Assembly: GCF_002310495.1 (NCBI RefSeq)
Contig: NZ_CP023344.1
Coordinates: 2,559,501 to 2,623,500, forward strand
Reading direction: 5' to 3'
From: Nibricoccus aquaticus
Lineage (GTDB): Bacteria > Verrucomicrobiota > Verrucomicrobiia > Opitutales > Opitutaceae
DNA: 64,000 bases
A program made the position numbers and the translations under genes. The stretch's first letter is position 1. Every line of letters begins with the position of its first letter. Under the pieces are notes generated by a model. That model searched no databases and was not told the origin of the DNA. It worked only from the letters and a program-made list of their open reading frames with translations. Below, piece after piece: positions 8,475 through 16,614 of the stretch.

Positions 8475-8792
8475 TCAGCAGGCGGGCGGGCCGCACTGCG
8501 GAGGCAGGCGGTGGGGCGGAGCGGTGAGGCGTAGCTCGGGGTGAGAAAGCGGGAGGAACTGGGCCCACGCGCTCGCGGGCGCGGGGGCGGTGAGGACGTC
8601 GAAAGTGGTCCAGATGCCGTGAGCGAAGAGAACGACGGCGCAGGTGTGTTCTTCGTCGTGGTGACAGTCGTGGTGGACGTGTTCGTGCGCTTCGGGCGAG
8701 GCGGCGAGAATGGTCAGCGTGAGCACCAAAGCCACGGCTCCGGCCGCGAGGAGGCGGCGGAAGGTTTGGGCGAGTGGCGAGTCGGTGAACAT
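8475..8792 (-). CDS. Small His/Cys-rich membrane-anchored protein
   Basis: 105 residues: an N-terminal hydrophobic segment (about 13-31), then a metal-ligand-dense stretch EAHEHVHHDCHHDEEHTC (about 34-51), a second hydrophobic patch and a Pro-rich tail with two Cys. The layout resembles small DUF2946-type proteins found next to metal-related TonB receptors. The likely job is periplasmic metal binding or buffering for the downstream receptor. This is inferred from composition and context only. The gap to the receptor start is 139 nt. Confidence 0.7.
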   Translation of the reverse strand: MFTDSPLAQTFRRLLAAGAVALVLTLTILAASPEAHEHVHHDCHHDEEHTCAVVLFAHGIWTTFDVLTAPAPASAWAQFLPLSHPELRLTAPPHRLPPQCGPPAC

Positions 8793-8892
8793 CGAGGCGG
8801 AGGAAGACGGCGGAGCGTGAAGGGAGGGATTATGGCAAAGTCGTCAAGGGGGGCTGGTCGCGGGGGTTGCGCGAGACGGCGTGGGCCGGGTT

Positions 8893-9060
8893 TCAGCGAG
8901 TGGCGGCTGGGGCGGAGGCTGGAGGTGTGGCGGGTGCGGAGGTTTTTTTCTCGAGGGCGATGAGGCGTTTTTCGAGGGCGGCGAGCTGGCGGAGGCTGGC
9001 GATGTTGATGACGACGAGGGCGAGGACGACGAAGAGGAGGACGTAGGGGAGTTTTTGCAT
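8893..9060 (-). CDS. Small single-span membrane protein with coiled-coil (55 residues)
   Basis: A short frame, ATG at 9060 to TGA at 8893, starting 9 nt after the stop of the upstream gene on the same strand. Residues 5-21 form one hydrophobic segment (YVLLFVVLALVVINIAS), residues 24-39 a leucine-heptad helix (LRQLAALEKRLIALEK), and the tail is Ala/Pro-rich. This looks like a real membrane-anchored coiled-coil microprotein translated with its neighbour. No family is recognised. Confidence 0.6.
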   Translation of the reverse strand: MQKLPYVLLFVVLALVVINIASLRQLAALEKRLIALEKKTSAPATPPASAPAATR

Positions 9061-9069
9061 GAGAAATTT

Positions 9070-10257
9070 TTAAGGGAGCGGCGGGAGGGAAAGAGGGCGG
9101 GCGTCGAAGAGGTGCCAGATGCCGTCGCGTTGTTCGATGCGGGCGAGGAGCGAGGTGATGTTGTTGAGGGCGGAGAGAGTTGGGTCGTCGATGCGGAAAG
9201 TGGTTTGGCCAGCAGGGAGGATGCCGGGGATTTCGGGGTGCTCGATGACGGCCTGGTTTTTTCGCGGGATGAGTTGGATGACGCGACCAGTGAGCGCGTG
9301 GCCGGGGAGAGTGGCGGTGTCGGGCGGGCAGGTGAGGCAGGGGCGGCCTTGGAGGAAGCTTTCAGCGGGCGGAAGTGTGATGAGGCGCGTGATGAGTTGG
9401 GTGACACCGGTGGTGGTGAGTTCGTGAGCGAGGAGGAGTTGTGCGGGGGTGGTGTCGTCGTCTTTGAGCAGCGCGAGTTGCGGGTGGCCGAGGGCGCCGG
9501 CGGACGGCGCGGAGGTGATGAGAATGGGGATACTGAGGTCACCTGCGGGTGAGAGGCGGCGGAGCCAGAGGGCGGCGGCGGTTTTTTCAGGGCCGTGGGA
9601 TTCGAGCCAGGTGATGTAGGCGGAGCCGTCGCGGAGGAGGACGGCGCTGGCGCGGCCGAGCGGGCGGCCGTCGTCGATGCGGATGGGGAGGAAGAATTGT
9701 TCGCCGGCGGAGGTGGAGAGGGCGGCGAAGAGACGCGGGGATTTTTCGGCGTGGTTGAGCCAGATCACGAGGACGCGGGCTTCGCGGGAGTGGAGCAGGG
9801 GCGGCTCGGGTGGGACGGATATGGAGTGGGGCTGAGGCCAGTTGTCGGAGCTTAGGGGTTGGGGCACGGAGGTGGTCGATCCGTGGTGGCGTTGTGTATG
9901 GAGATCGAGGATGCGGCCGTTTTTTTCGGGGAAGAAGGCGGTGAGTTCGCTGCTATCTGGGAAGGTGACTCGCGGAATGACCGATGCGGGCGGAGTTTTT
10001 GTGATGGGGAGCGGGGCGGGCGAGGACCAGCGGGAGGTGGCGCGGTCCCAAGTGGAGCGGATGTGCGCGGGCGGGCTGTCGGAGGAGGTTTCGCTCCAGG
10101 CAAGCTGGAGGTTATCGGCGGTGGTGATAAAAAGTGGGGTGGTGGCGCCGACGGGGGCGGGCGAGGGGATGAGTTGTTGAGTGATCGTCAGGGCGGGGGA
10201 GTCGGCGCGCAGAGCGGGGGCGCAGAGGGCGAGCGCGAGGACGAGCAGGCGTTTCAT
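9070..10257 (-). CDS. Secreted sialidase-fold-like protein with degenerate CusF-like C-terminus
   Basis: 395 residues with a clean signal peptide (1-17, MKRLLVLALALCAPALRAD). The ATG at 10257 is chosen for this; the frame is open further upstream. The middle has repeated beta segments with W and D motifs, as in BNR/sialidase-like propellers. Near residues 325-365, GRVIQLIPRKNQAVIEHPEI...PAGQTTFRI matches the copper-binding CusF-type domain (H.EIPG.MPAMTM.F), but the two Met ligands are replaced, so metal binding is doubtful. It heads a four-gene minus-strand run ending in the TonB receptor. Confidence 0.6.
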   Translation of the reverse strand: MKRLLVLALALCAPALRADSPALTITQQLIPSPAPVGATTPLFITTADNLQLAWSETSSDSPPAHIRSTWDRATSRWSSPAPLPITKTPPASVIPRVTFPDSSELTAFFPEKNGRILDLHTQRHHGSTTSVPQPLSSDNWPQPHSISVPPEPPLLHSREARVLVIWLNHAEKSPRLFAALSTSAGEQFFLPIRIDDGRPLGRASAVLLRDGSAYITWLESHGPEKTAAALWLRRLSPAGDLSIPILITSAPSAGALGHPQLALLKDDDTTPAQLLLAHELTTTGVTQLITRLITLPPAESFLQGRPCLTCPPDTATLPGHALTGRVIQLIPRKNQAVIEHPEIPGILPAGQTTFRIDDPTLSALNNITSLLARIEQRDGIWHLFDARPLSLPPLP

Positions 10258-10476
10258 GGCGGGAGCGAAGCGGTGATAAGGGCAGACGCGAGCTTGGGGG
10301 AATTTTTTGGCGAAAAAGGAATCGGCGGTTGCATCCGGCAGCGCGGGAAAAATTCTTGGCGGACATGTTGGTTGAACGCGCGCGGCCGGTGGAGCCGGAT
10401 AAAAACAGAGTGGAACATCGTTTCTGCGCGCACTGTCAGGCCGAGGCCACGCGCATAGAAAAGCGGGCCTGCGGTC

Positions 10477-10491
10477 TGGCACGCTTTCGGC
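10477..10491 (+). promoter_or_regulatory. Possible sigma-54-like -24/-12 element
   Basis: TGGCACG (10477-10483), four bases, then CGGC (10488-10491) keeps the GG-N10-GC spacing of RpoN promoters. The transcription start would fall about 3 nt before the ATG at 10506, which is uncomfortably close. I regard this copy as weak. Confidence 0.2.
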
Positions 10492-10505
10492 GGCATGGAC
10501 TGACG

Positions 10506-11519
10506 ATGTTTTCCTGGCAGAGATTTTTCCTAGTGGTGTTTGCGAGCTGGATGCTGGCGCTGAGCGCGCGGGCGGATGCGTTGATTTTCTCGGATGGGGA
10601 CCGGGTGCAGGGGACTTTTGTGCGGCGTGAGAATGGAAAGATTATTTTTCAATCGCTGCGTTTTGGAAATCTGAGCGTGCCGGAAAACGAGGCGACGGTG
10701 GAGATGACTTCGCAGCCGCCGCCGATTGTCGCGCCGATGCCGTCGGAAGCGCCTGACGCGATGGAGATCAAGGAGGACGTGCCGCCGTCGCTGTACGATC
10801 AGATCTTGCTGACGCGATTCCGGCGGAAGGTGGAGGACGGCATAGTCCAGTGGTGGGAGCCGTGGACGGGGCGGCTGGCGGCATCGACGGACATCGTGCA
10901 TGACGCGAAGGATCGCAGCGTTTTCCTGGCGGAGGGGCGCGTGCGCCGTAACTGGGCGAAGGATGAAGTGCGGCTGGATGCGCGGTATGAATTTCGTGAG
11001 GAAAACAACATCAAGACGGTGGATTTGATCAAGGGCACGGGGCTATGGCGTCATGATTTGAGCACGCGGATTTTCGGCTCTTATCGTCCGTTACTGGAGC
11101 GCGACAAGGTGAACTCGAATGGGTTTCAGCCGTTTCCGTACGTGTTGTTGCAGCAGCAGGTGGGCGTGGGTGTGCATCTGTTGCGGCGCGAGCGGATCAA
11201 GGTGCGCGCGGGTGTGGCCGAGAATTTTTTCAACGTATGGGCGATTCACAACAGGGAGGAAAAATCGTACGAGCACGTGGAGTCGTTGTTCTTCGAGGCC
11301 GAGGCGACGTTGCCGTGGCGCATCACGATCACAGAGCGCGGTGTGTGGTACTATTCGCTCAAGGATGCCACGCAGGGATGGGAGAATGAATTTGAGTTCT
11401 CCAAGAAGTTGACGGATTCGCTGAGCTTGGGCGTCCGCCACGAGTTTCGTCAGAACAATCCGGATCAGCGCGTGCAGGATTATGAACGGCTGCGGTTTTT
11501 AATCGGGTACGATTTTTGA
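10506..11519 (+). CDS. DUF481 family outer-membrane protein
   Basis: A 337-residue secreted protein with a signal peptide (1-25, ending ALSARAD). The early segment ALIFSDGDRVQGTFVRRE is the typical start of DUF481-type proteins. Amphipathic beta strands rich in Arg, Tyr and Trp follow, ending LRFLIGYDF with a terminal Phe as in outer-membrane barrels. The in-frame upstream extension to 10329 lacks a plausible start and is discarded. It is divergent from the metal cluster, with 248 nt between starts. The role of this family is poorly known. Confidence 0.75.
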   Translation: MFSWQRFFLVVFASWMLALSARADALIFSDGDRVQGTFVRRENGKIIFQSLRFGNLSVPENEATVEMTSQPPPIVAPMPSEAPDAMEIKEDVPPSLYDQILLTRFRRKVEDGIVQWWEPWTGRLAASTDIVHDAKDRSVFLAEGRVRRNWAKDEVRLDARYEFREENNIKTVDLIKGTGLWRHDLSTRIFGSYRPLLERDKVNSNGFQPFPYVLLQQQVGVGVHLLRRERIKVRAGVAENFFNVWAIHNREEKSYEHVESLFFEAEATLPWRITITERGVWYYSLKDATQGWENEFEFSKKLTDSLSLGVRHEFRQNNPDQRVQDYERLRFLIGYDF

Positions 11520-11595
11520 ATGAGGGAAGGGGCGCAGAGATGAAGGCGGAGTTTTAATCTGGAACTCAGGAAGGCTGGAGGCGGAGTGATGCGGG

Positions 11596-11651
11596 ACACG
11601 CTTGGGTCTCAAGCGTGATAGGTGGCCTGGCGGACGACACGGAGGTCGTCC
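11596..11651. repeat. Two REP-like palindromes
   Basis: CACGCTTG/CAAGCGTG with a 5-nt loop (11596-11616) is followed by GGACGACACGGAGGTCGTCC (11632-11651) and the tail CTCCATTCAAGA. The second unit recurs exactly at 39749-39768, including CTCCATT. They lie between DUF481 and the end of the WD40 gene. Confidence 0.75.
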
Positions 11652-11686
11652 CTCCATTCAAGACACGAGTCTAGTGGATGCGCGGA

Positions 11687-12706
11687 TCAGGCTTCGCACT
11701 TCAGGACGTACACGGCGCCTTTTTCGCTGCCGATGGCGAGGTAGGCGTCGTCGGGGGACCATGCGATCTTCGTGGCGGCGGCGGGCATCTTGATGGTGGC
11801 GCGGAGCGGTTGTTTTCGCTCGGGGCTCCAGAGCATGAGGGTGCCGTCTTGTGAGGCGGTCGCGAGGACGCCGAATTTTTTCTGGAAGGCGACGGCGCAG
11901 ACTTTGGTGTCGTGCGGGAGCATGGCGGGTTCACGGCCTTCGGGGCCGGCGCCGAGGCAGTCCCAGATGCAAGCGTCGTTTCCGCCGCTGGTGGCGAGCC
12001 AGCGGCCGGTGCGGTCGAAGGAGAGTTCCTTCACTTTGCCTTCGTAGCCGCTCATGTGGAATTCCTGGTCTTCCTCGGGGAGCCAGAGGTGGACGCTTGG
12101 GTCTTGGTTTCCGGATACGAGCCAGCGGCCGTCGGAGGACCAGACGAGGGCGTGGATGCCGTTGGCGTAGGCGAATTCTTTTTGAGCGACGTAATCATCG
12201 GCGTCCCAGAGGCAGACGCCGCCGAAGTAGGCGGCGGCGAGGGCGCCGCCTTGAGGGTGCCACGCGATGGCGGAGAGGGTTTTCGGGGCTGACTTGAAGC
12301 GGTGGCGGATGGAGGCGTCGGCGTTGAGGAAGGTGAGGTCGCGGCCGGCGGAGGCGGCGAGGATCGGAGCGGCGTTTTCAGCTGTGGGGCGCCAGGCGAG
12401 GTGTTCGACCCAAGCGGTGCCGAGTTCGGCGGTGGCGGTGTGCTGGCCGGCGGCGGTGTCCCAGAGTTTAGCGGCGCCGTCCTGGCCGCCGGTGGCGAGC
12501 GTTGCGGCGGAAGCCGGTTTCCAGGCGAGGCAGTTGGTGCCGTCGGTGTGGCCGGGGAGTTCGTGGAGTTTCGCGCCTTTGACGGAATCGAAGAGTGACA
12601 CAGGGCCGGAGGCCGAAGCGGCGGCGAGTTGGGTGCCGTCGGGGGACCACGCGAGGTCGATCACGTAGTCATCGAGGACGGCGGCCCAGTGTTTGGTGAG
12701 GTTCAT
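11687..12706 (-). CDS. WD40-repeat protein
   Basis: 339 residues made almost entirely of WD40 blades, recognisable from repeated signatures: AWSPDGTQLAAASASGPVSL, LATGGQDGAAKLWD, VSGNQDPSVHLW, LATSGGNDACIWD, LATASQDGTLMLW and AWSPDDAYLAIGSEKGAVYV. This fits a single seven-bladed propeller. There is no signal peptide, so it is probably a cytoplasmic scaffold. The start is the ATG at 12706. It lies 56 nt downstream of the ECF sigma gene in the same direction, so it may belong to the kinase-sigma operon; its partner is unknown. Confidence 0.85.
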   Translation of the reverse strand: MNLTKHWAAVLDDYVIDLAWSPDGTQLAAASASGPVSLFDSVKGAKLHELPGHTDGTNCLAWKPASAATLATGGQDGAAKLWDTAAGQHTATAELGTAWVEHLAWRPTAENAAPILAASAGRDLTFLNADASIRHRFKSAPKTLSAIAWHPQGGALAAAYFGGVCLWDADDYVAQKEFAYANGIHALVWSSDGRWLVSGNQDPSVHLWLPEEDQEFHMSGYEGKVKELSFDRTGRWLATSGGNDACIWDCLGAGPEGREPAMLPHDTKVCAVAFQKKFGVLATASQDGTLMLWSPERKQPLRATIKMPAAATKIAWSPDDAYLAIGSEKGAVYVLKCEA

Positions 12707-12762
12707 CGGCAATCCGCAAAAACGCGGAGATGCAGGGAAACGCCAAGCGGAATTTTCGCCAG

Positions 12763-13473
12763 TCAGAGAGCCAGCGAGGCGAGAAGCAGGCGGAGTTCGT
12801 CGTCGATGTCGGAGTCGCGGGCGACGGTGTGGGCGATTTCGGCGCGGAGGAGCTGGCGGTAACGTTGACGGAGGCGGTGGAGGGCGACGCGGATGGCGGG
12901 CTCGGTCATGTTGAGTTTGGCGGCGAGATCGGCGTGCGCGATGTCGGCGCGGCGACCGGCGAGGTGGGGGCTGAGGGCGTCGAAGAGGGCGGTGCGGTTG
13001 GTGGCGATGTGTTCGTCGCGTAGGCTCGTTGTGACGCGAGCGAGGAGGGCGAGGGCCCAGGCGCGGTCGAAGGCGCGGTCAGGCGGGAGATCGGACGACG
13101 GTGTTTGCGCGAAGGCGGTTTCGGCGGCTTGCGTGTCGAGCGGGGTGAGAAGGTGCGCGCCGCGTTTTTCGGCACGGGCGTGATCACGGAGGTCAGCCAA
13201 GTAGTGGTTGAAGCTGCCGAGGAGGAAGGCGCGGAAACGGCCGCGGGTGCGCTCGGCGTCGGCGAGGGATTCGAGGCGGAGGAGGCGGGCGAAGAAACCC
13301 TGGACGGCGTCCTCGGCGTCGGCGGGCGGGAGCGGGTGGCGGCGGGCGTGGGCGTAGAGGGGTTGCCAATACGTGTGGCAGAGTTCGGCGAGGGCGGCCT
13401 CGGATTTGAGGGCGTCGGAGTCGTGTGCGGCGAGGACGAGGGTCCAGCGGGTGGTGGCGAAGGAGGCGCTCAC
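12763..13473 (-). CDS. ECF-type sigma factor coupled to the chimeric kinase
   Basis: A 236-residue ECF sigma factor. It begins with FATTRWTLVLAA, as in sigma factors paired with Ser/Thr kinases in Planctomycetes and Verrucomicrobia. Region 2 (DAEDAVQGFFARLLR, then RFRAFLLGSFNHYLAD) is near 50-93. Region 4 (LAAKLNMTEPAIRVALHRLRQRYRQLL) is near 181-207. The start is a GTG at 13473 whose last two bases lie in the kinase stop codon (GTGA overlap), so it is translationally coupled to the kinase. No anti-sigma gene is present; the kinase is the obvious regulator. Confidence 0.9.
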   Translation of the reverse strand: MSASFATTRWTLVLAAHDSDALKSEAALAELCHTYWQPLYAHARRHPLPPADAEDAVQGFFARLLRLESLADAERTRGRFRAFLLGSFNHYLADLRDHARAEKRGAHLLTPLDTQAAETAFAQTPSSDLPPDRAFDRAWALALLARVTTSLRDEHIATNRTALFDALSPHLAGRRADIAHADLAAKLNMTEPAIRVALHRLRQRYRQLLRAEIAHTVARDSDIDDELRLLLASLAL

Positions 13474-16466
13474 GGGGCTGGCTGTGTTTTCAGGAGCTCG
13501 TTGAGCTCGAGCTCGCGGATGGCGAGCTCGGTTTTGGCTTTGGAGAGGACTTCGGCAGTTGCCGTGCCGGTTTCCACGCGCGTATTTGCTTCGTCGAGGC
13601 GGCGTTTGGCGGACACGACTTTGATTTGGGCGCTCTTCAGCGGATCGTTGGCGAGTTCTGCCTCGAGGAGTGTGACTTCGTCCTTGGCGGCGTGGAGTTC
13701 TTCGTTCCCGACCATACCTGCTTTGTGACGCTCGCTAACTGCGGCGAGGCGGCGTTTGGCGGCGGCGATTTTTGTCTGCGTGATCTTTGATTGGTCGCCG
13801 AGGAGTTCGGCTTCGAGGATCGCGACAGTGTCCTGCGCGGCGTGGAGTTCTTCGTTGGTGCTGGTACCGGCTTCCACCCGGGTTTTGGCGAGAGCGACCA
13901 GGCTTTTCGCTTCTGCGAGTTTGAGGCGGAGAATTTCCTGTTGGGCTTCTGAGGGAAGCGCGGCGGTGGCAGCGGGAGACGGGGATTGTGCTGCGGGAAA
14001 GGTGTCGAAAGCGATTTGGTTGAAGTCGGCTTTTTTAGCCGCGTCCAAGAGCGCGATGACTTTGGAGTACTCGGTGTTGGCGGGTACTTGAATGCGGAGA
14101 TGAGATGATTCGGCTGCCGGAGTTGGTTTTGCCGGTGTGGTGCTGTCGTTGGGGCGGTCGGTTGGATCGATAGAAGACGTGAGGACTGGGGGAAGTTTTG
14201 GAGAGGGTTTGTTTTCAGCGCGGTTGCTCCAGGCGATGGCGGTGGGGGCGGAGAAGAAGCCGAGGAGGGTGGCGCTGACGATGGCGAGAATGAGGGAGCG
14301 GCGGGTGTGGAGTTTGGCGGCAGTGTGGGGTTCGGCGAGGCGCATGAGGAGGCCGATGGCCCAGAGCATGAGGAGGGAGGGGAAGCCGATCAGGGTGAAG
14401 AGGGCGATGTCGGGCAGGCGGATGGGGTGGAGGCGGTGTGCGAGGAGGGTGAGCGTGTGGAGCTGGGCGAAGAAAAGCACGAGGGCGCAGGACAAGGTGG
14501 CCAGCCAGGATTGGAGGATGGCGATGAGTTGGGGGCGGCGATCGGGCGAGAGCCAGATGGCGCGGTGGGGGATGTTGATGTATTCATCGGGGAGTCGGCG
14601 CATGAGCAGGGCGGCGCCTTGGAAAAGAAGGCCGAGGCCGAGTGGGAACAGGCCGGTGAAGGCGAGGTAGCCGGACTTGCTCATGTAGCCGTCGGCGCGG
14701 CCGTTCATACCGAAGTGGCTGGCGACGGTGGCGGGCAGTTCGTCGGCGGTGGAGAAGATCCAGAGGAGGTGCAGCGCGTTGAGGAGGAGAAAGGCGGCTG
14801 CGATGAGGGGCAACGTGCGGGGTGAGGAGGCCGGGGAGCGCTTGGAAATTTTCCACAGCAGGAACGCCAGAGCTGCGAGTGCGACGAAGAGGAGGGTGAG
14901 CGTGATAGTCGTCGTGGCGGAAACGGAATTGGGGGAGTGCTGCGGATTGTTCCGGGTGTTGAAGATCACACCTCCGATCACCGAAGAGGCGGCGATGGCG
15001 ATGGGAGGCTGGTCTCTACGGCTGACCAATAACTGGTTGTCGATGGGGCCAGCGGTGGTGACGCGGGCGACGTAGGTTAACGACTCGGTGTGGTGGTAGG
15101 CGACGATGTCGCCCGGGGTGAAGTGGTGGTTGAGCTTATAGACGAAGGCGAGGCTGCCGGCGGGGATCTCCGGTTCGATGGAGGAGCCTTCGATGCGGTA
15201 GGGTGCGATGACGAAGAATCGCAGCGCGAGCAGCACGAGGAGCGTGATGGGTGCGACGCGGAGGAGCCAGAACTTGAGGCGTGGATGGGAGAAGATCGCG
15301 GAAGCGCGGAAGGGCGGAAGCGCGGAAGGGTCGGAGACGGAATTGGTGGGAGAGAGCGGAACGGCGGATGAGGGGGCAGAAGCCGACGGGGACGTCGGCG
15401 CTCCCGGGGGTGTTGAGGAAGAGGCGATGGTTTCGAGGTGGGTTTTGAGTTCGGTGGCGGCGGAGTAGCGGAGGGCGGGGTTTTTCTCGAGGGCGCGGAG
15501 GACGATGGCGTCTAGGCGGATGTCGAGGTGGACGCGTTGCGAGGGGGGCTGGAGTTGTTGCGCGTCGGGGAGTTCGCCGGTGAGTAGTTGATAAAGTACG
15601 ACGCCGAGTGCGTAGATGTCGGCGCGGTGATCGACGGCGGCGGGGTGGGCGCGTTGTTCGGGGGCCATGTATTCCGGCGTGCCCATTACGCGGCCGGTCT
15701 CGGTGAGACTCGAATGACCAATGGACAGTGACCAATGATCAGTGTCGGAGGTCAGGGCGGGTGCGGGGGTTTCGGACGGGCTCGGCGAGCCGTCCCTACC
15801 CGCGGAGGTGGCGGTGATTTTGGCGAGGCCGAAGTCGGCGATCTTCACGCGGCCGAGGCGGTCGATGAGGAGGTTTTCGGGTTTGATGTCGCGGTGGATG
15901 AGGCCGCGGTCGTGCGCGTATTGAAGCGCGTCGCACAGTGGTGGGACGATCGCGAGTGCTTCGCGGGGCGAGAGGCGACCGGCGGCGAGGAGCTGGCGGA
16001 GATTCAGGCCGTCCACGAACTCCATGAGGATGAAGAAGCGTCCGCTGGAGGTGTGGCCGAATTCGTAGAGGGTGACGATGCCGGGGTGATTGAGTTTCGC
16101 GAGGGCGCGGGCTTCGCGGGTGAACCGGTCGGCGAAGGACGGATCGGCGTCGAGGCCGGGGCGGAGGAGTTTTAAGGCGACGTGGCGGTCGAGGGATTTC
16201 TGGCGGGCTTTATAGACGGCGCCCATGCCGCCGCGGCCGAGGAGTTCGAGGATTTCAAGCTGGGGAAAATCGGGAGCGAGATCGGCGGGGCTGGGAGGCG
16301 GCGCGGAGTTGGAAGGTGCGGCGGGTTCGCTGGTGAGACCGGCGGCGAGCAGGCAATGCGGGCACGCGCCGAGCGGGGCATTGGCGGGAAGCGCGCGTCC
16401 GCAGTGAGGGCATTTCGCGGAGCCTGGCGTGGCGGAAGAGGGCGAGTTGGAAGTCGGAGAAGACAT
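13470..16466 (-). CDS. Chimeric membrane Ser/Thr kinase: zinc ribbon, kinase, S26-like, DUF1648, ExbD-like, 50-residue repeats
   Basis: 998 residues. Zinc ribbon CPHC...CPHC (19-38). Complete kinase: GRGGMGAVY 77-85, Lys99, HRDIKPEN 191-198, DFG 211-213, APE 268-270. The DFG-to-APE span is about 57 residues, lengthened by a repeat-derived insert. After a Pro/Ser linker come a transmembrane segment (~400-420) and a signal-peptidase-like part: IEGSSIEPEIPAG with the Ser429 position kept, PGDIVAY at 451-457, but YVARV at 465-469, so the catalytic Lys is Ala. Next are more membrane helices with a DUF1648 core (LPATVASHFGMNGRADGY, ~577-594), an ExbD-like segment (YSKVIALLDAAKKA, ~800), and three copies of a 50-residue helical repeat (846-995, marked NEELHAA). 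It overlaps the sigma gene by 4 nt. Confidence 0.88.
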   Translation of the reverse strand: MSSPTSNSPSSATPGSAKCPHCGRALPANAPLGACPHCLLAAGLTSEPAAPSNSAPPPSPADLAPDFPQLEILELLGRGGMGAVYKARQKSLDRHVALKLLRPGLDADPSFADRFTREARALAKLNHPGIVTLYEFGHTSSGRFFILMEFVDGLNLRQLLAAGRLSPREALAIVPPLCDALQYAHDRGLIHRDIKPENLLIDRLGRVKIADFGLAKITATSAGRDGSPSPSETPAPALTSDTDHWSLSIGHSSLTETGRVMGTPEYMAPEQRAHPAAVDHRADIYALGVVLYQLLTGELPDAQQLQPPSQRVHLDIRLDAIVLRALEKNPALRYSAATELKTHLETIASSSTPPGAPTSPSASAPSSAVPLSPTNSVSDPSALPPFRASAIFSHPRLKFWLLRVAPITLLVLLALRFFVIAPYRIEGSSIEPEIPAGSLAFVYKLNHHFTPGDIVAYHHTESLTYVARVTTAGPIDNQLLVSRRDQPPIAIAASSVIGGVIFNTRNNPQHSPNSVSATTTITLTLLFVALAALAFLLWKISKRSPASSPRTLPLIAAAFLLLNALHLLWIFSTADELPATVASHFGMNGRADGYMSKSGYLAFTGLFPLGLGLLFQGAALLMRRLPDEYINIPHRAIWLSPDRRPQLIAILQSWLATLSCALVLFFAQLHTLTLLAHRLHPIRLPDIALFTLIGFPSLLMLWAIGLLMRLAEPHTAAKLHTRRSLILAIVSATLLGFFSAPTAIAWSNRAENKPSPKLPPVLTSSIDPTDRPNDSTTPAKPTPAAESSHLRIQVPANTEYSKVIALLDAAKKADFNQIAFDTFPAAQSPSPAATAALPSEAQQEILRLKLAEAKSLVALAKTRVEAGTSTNEELHAAQDTVAILEAELLGDQSKITQTKIAAAKRRLAAVSERHKAGMVGNEELHAAKDEVTLLEAELANDPLKSAQIKVVSAKRRLDEANTRVETGTATAEVLSKAKTELAIRELELNELLKTQPAP
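15774..15795. repeat. REP-like palindrome inside the kinase gene
   Basis: GGACGGGCTC/GAGCCGTCC around GGC, with tail CTACC, lies within the kinase coding sequence. It encodes residues about 224-231 (RDGSPSPS) of the activation loop. The next 45 bases contain a second low-complexity element (TGACCAATGGACAGTGACCA, 15716-15735). The arms differ by one extra G. Confidence 0.75.
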
Positions 16467-16593
16467 GTGGAGCGGAGCCGATGGCGCGAAACGCGCAGTG
16501 GCTCTTATCCATTCCTGAGGGAAGCGCGGGGAAACGTTACAGGCTAGGCTGGGAGGGAGGCGCGGGGAGGGGGTGGGCTGGGCGGCTTCGGAC

Positions 16594-16614
16594 GGACGGC
16601 TCGGCGAGCCGTCC
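16594..16614. repeat. REP-like palindrome at the murI 3' end
   Basis: GGACGGCTC/GAGCCGTCC with a 3-nt GGC loop, then CTACC. The CTA (16615-16617) is the reverse complement of the TAG stop of murI, so the repeat tail supplies the stop codon. Confidence 0.8.

Noticed and set aside
8830-8860. Promoter-like TTGACG and CATAAT on the minus strand before the His-rich gene
   Set aside because: The spacing is only about 7 nt, far from the 16-18 nt required.
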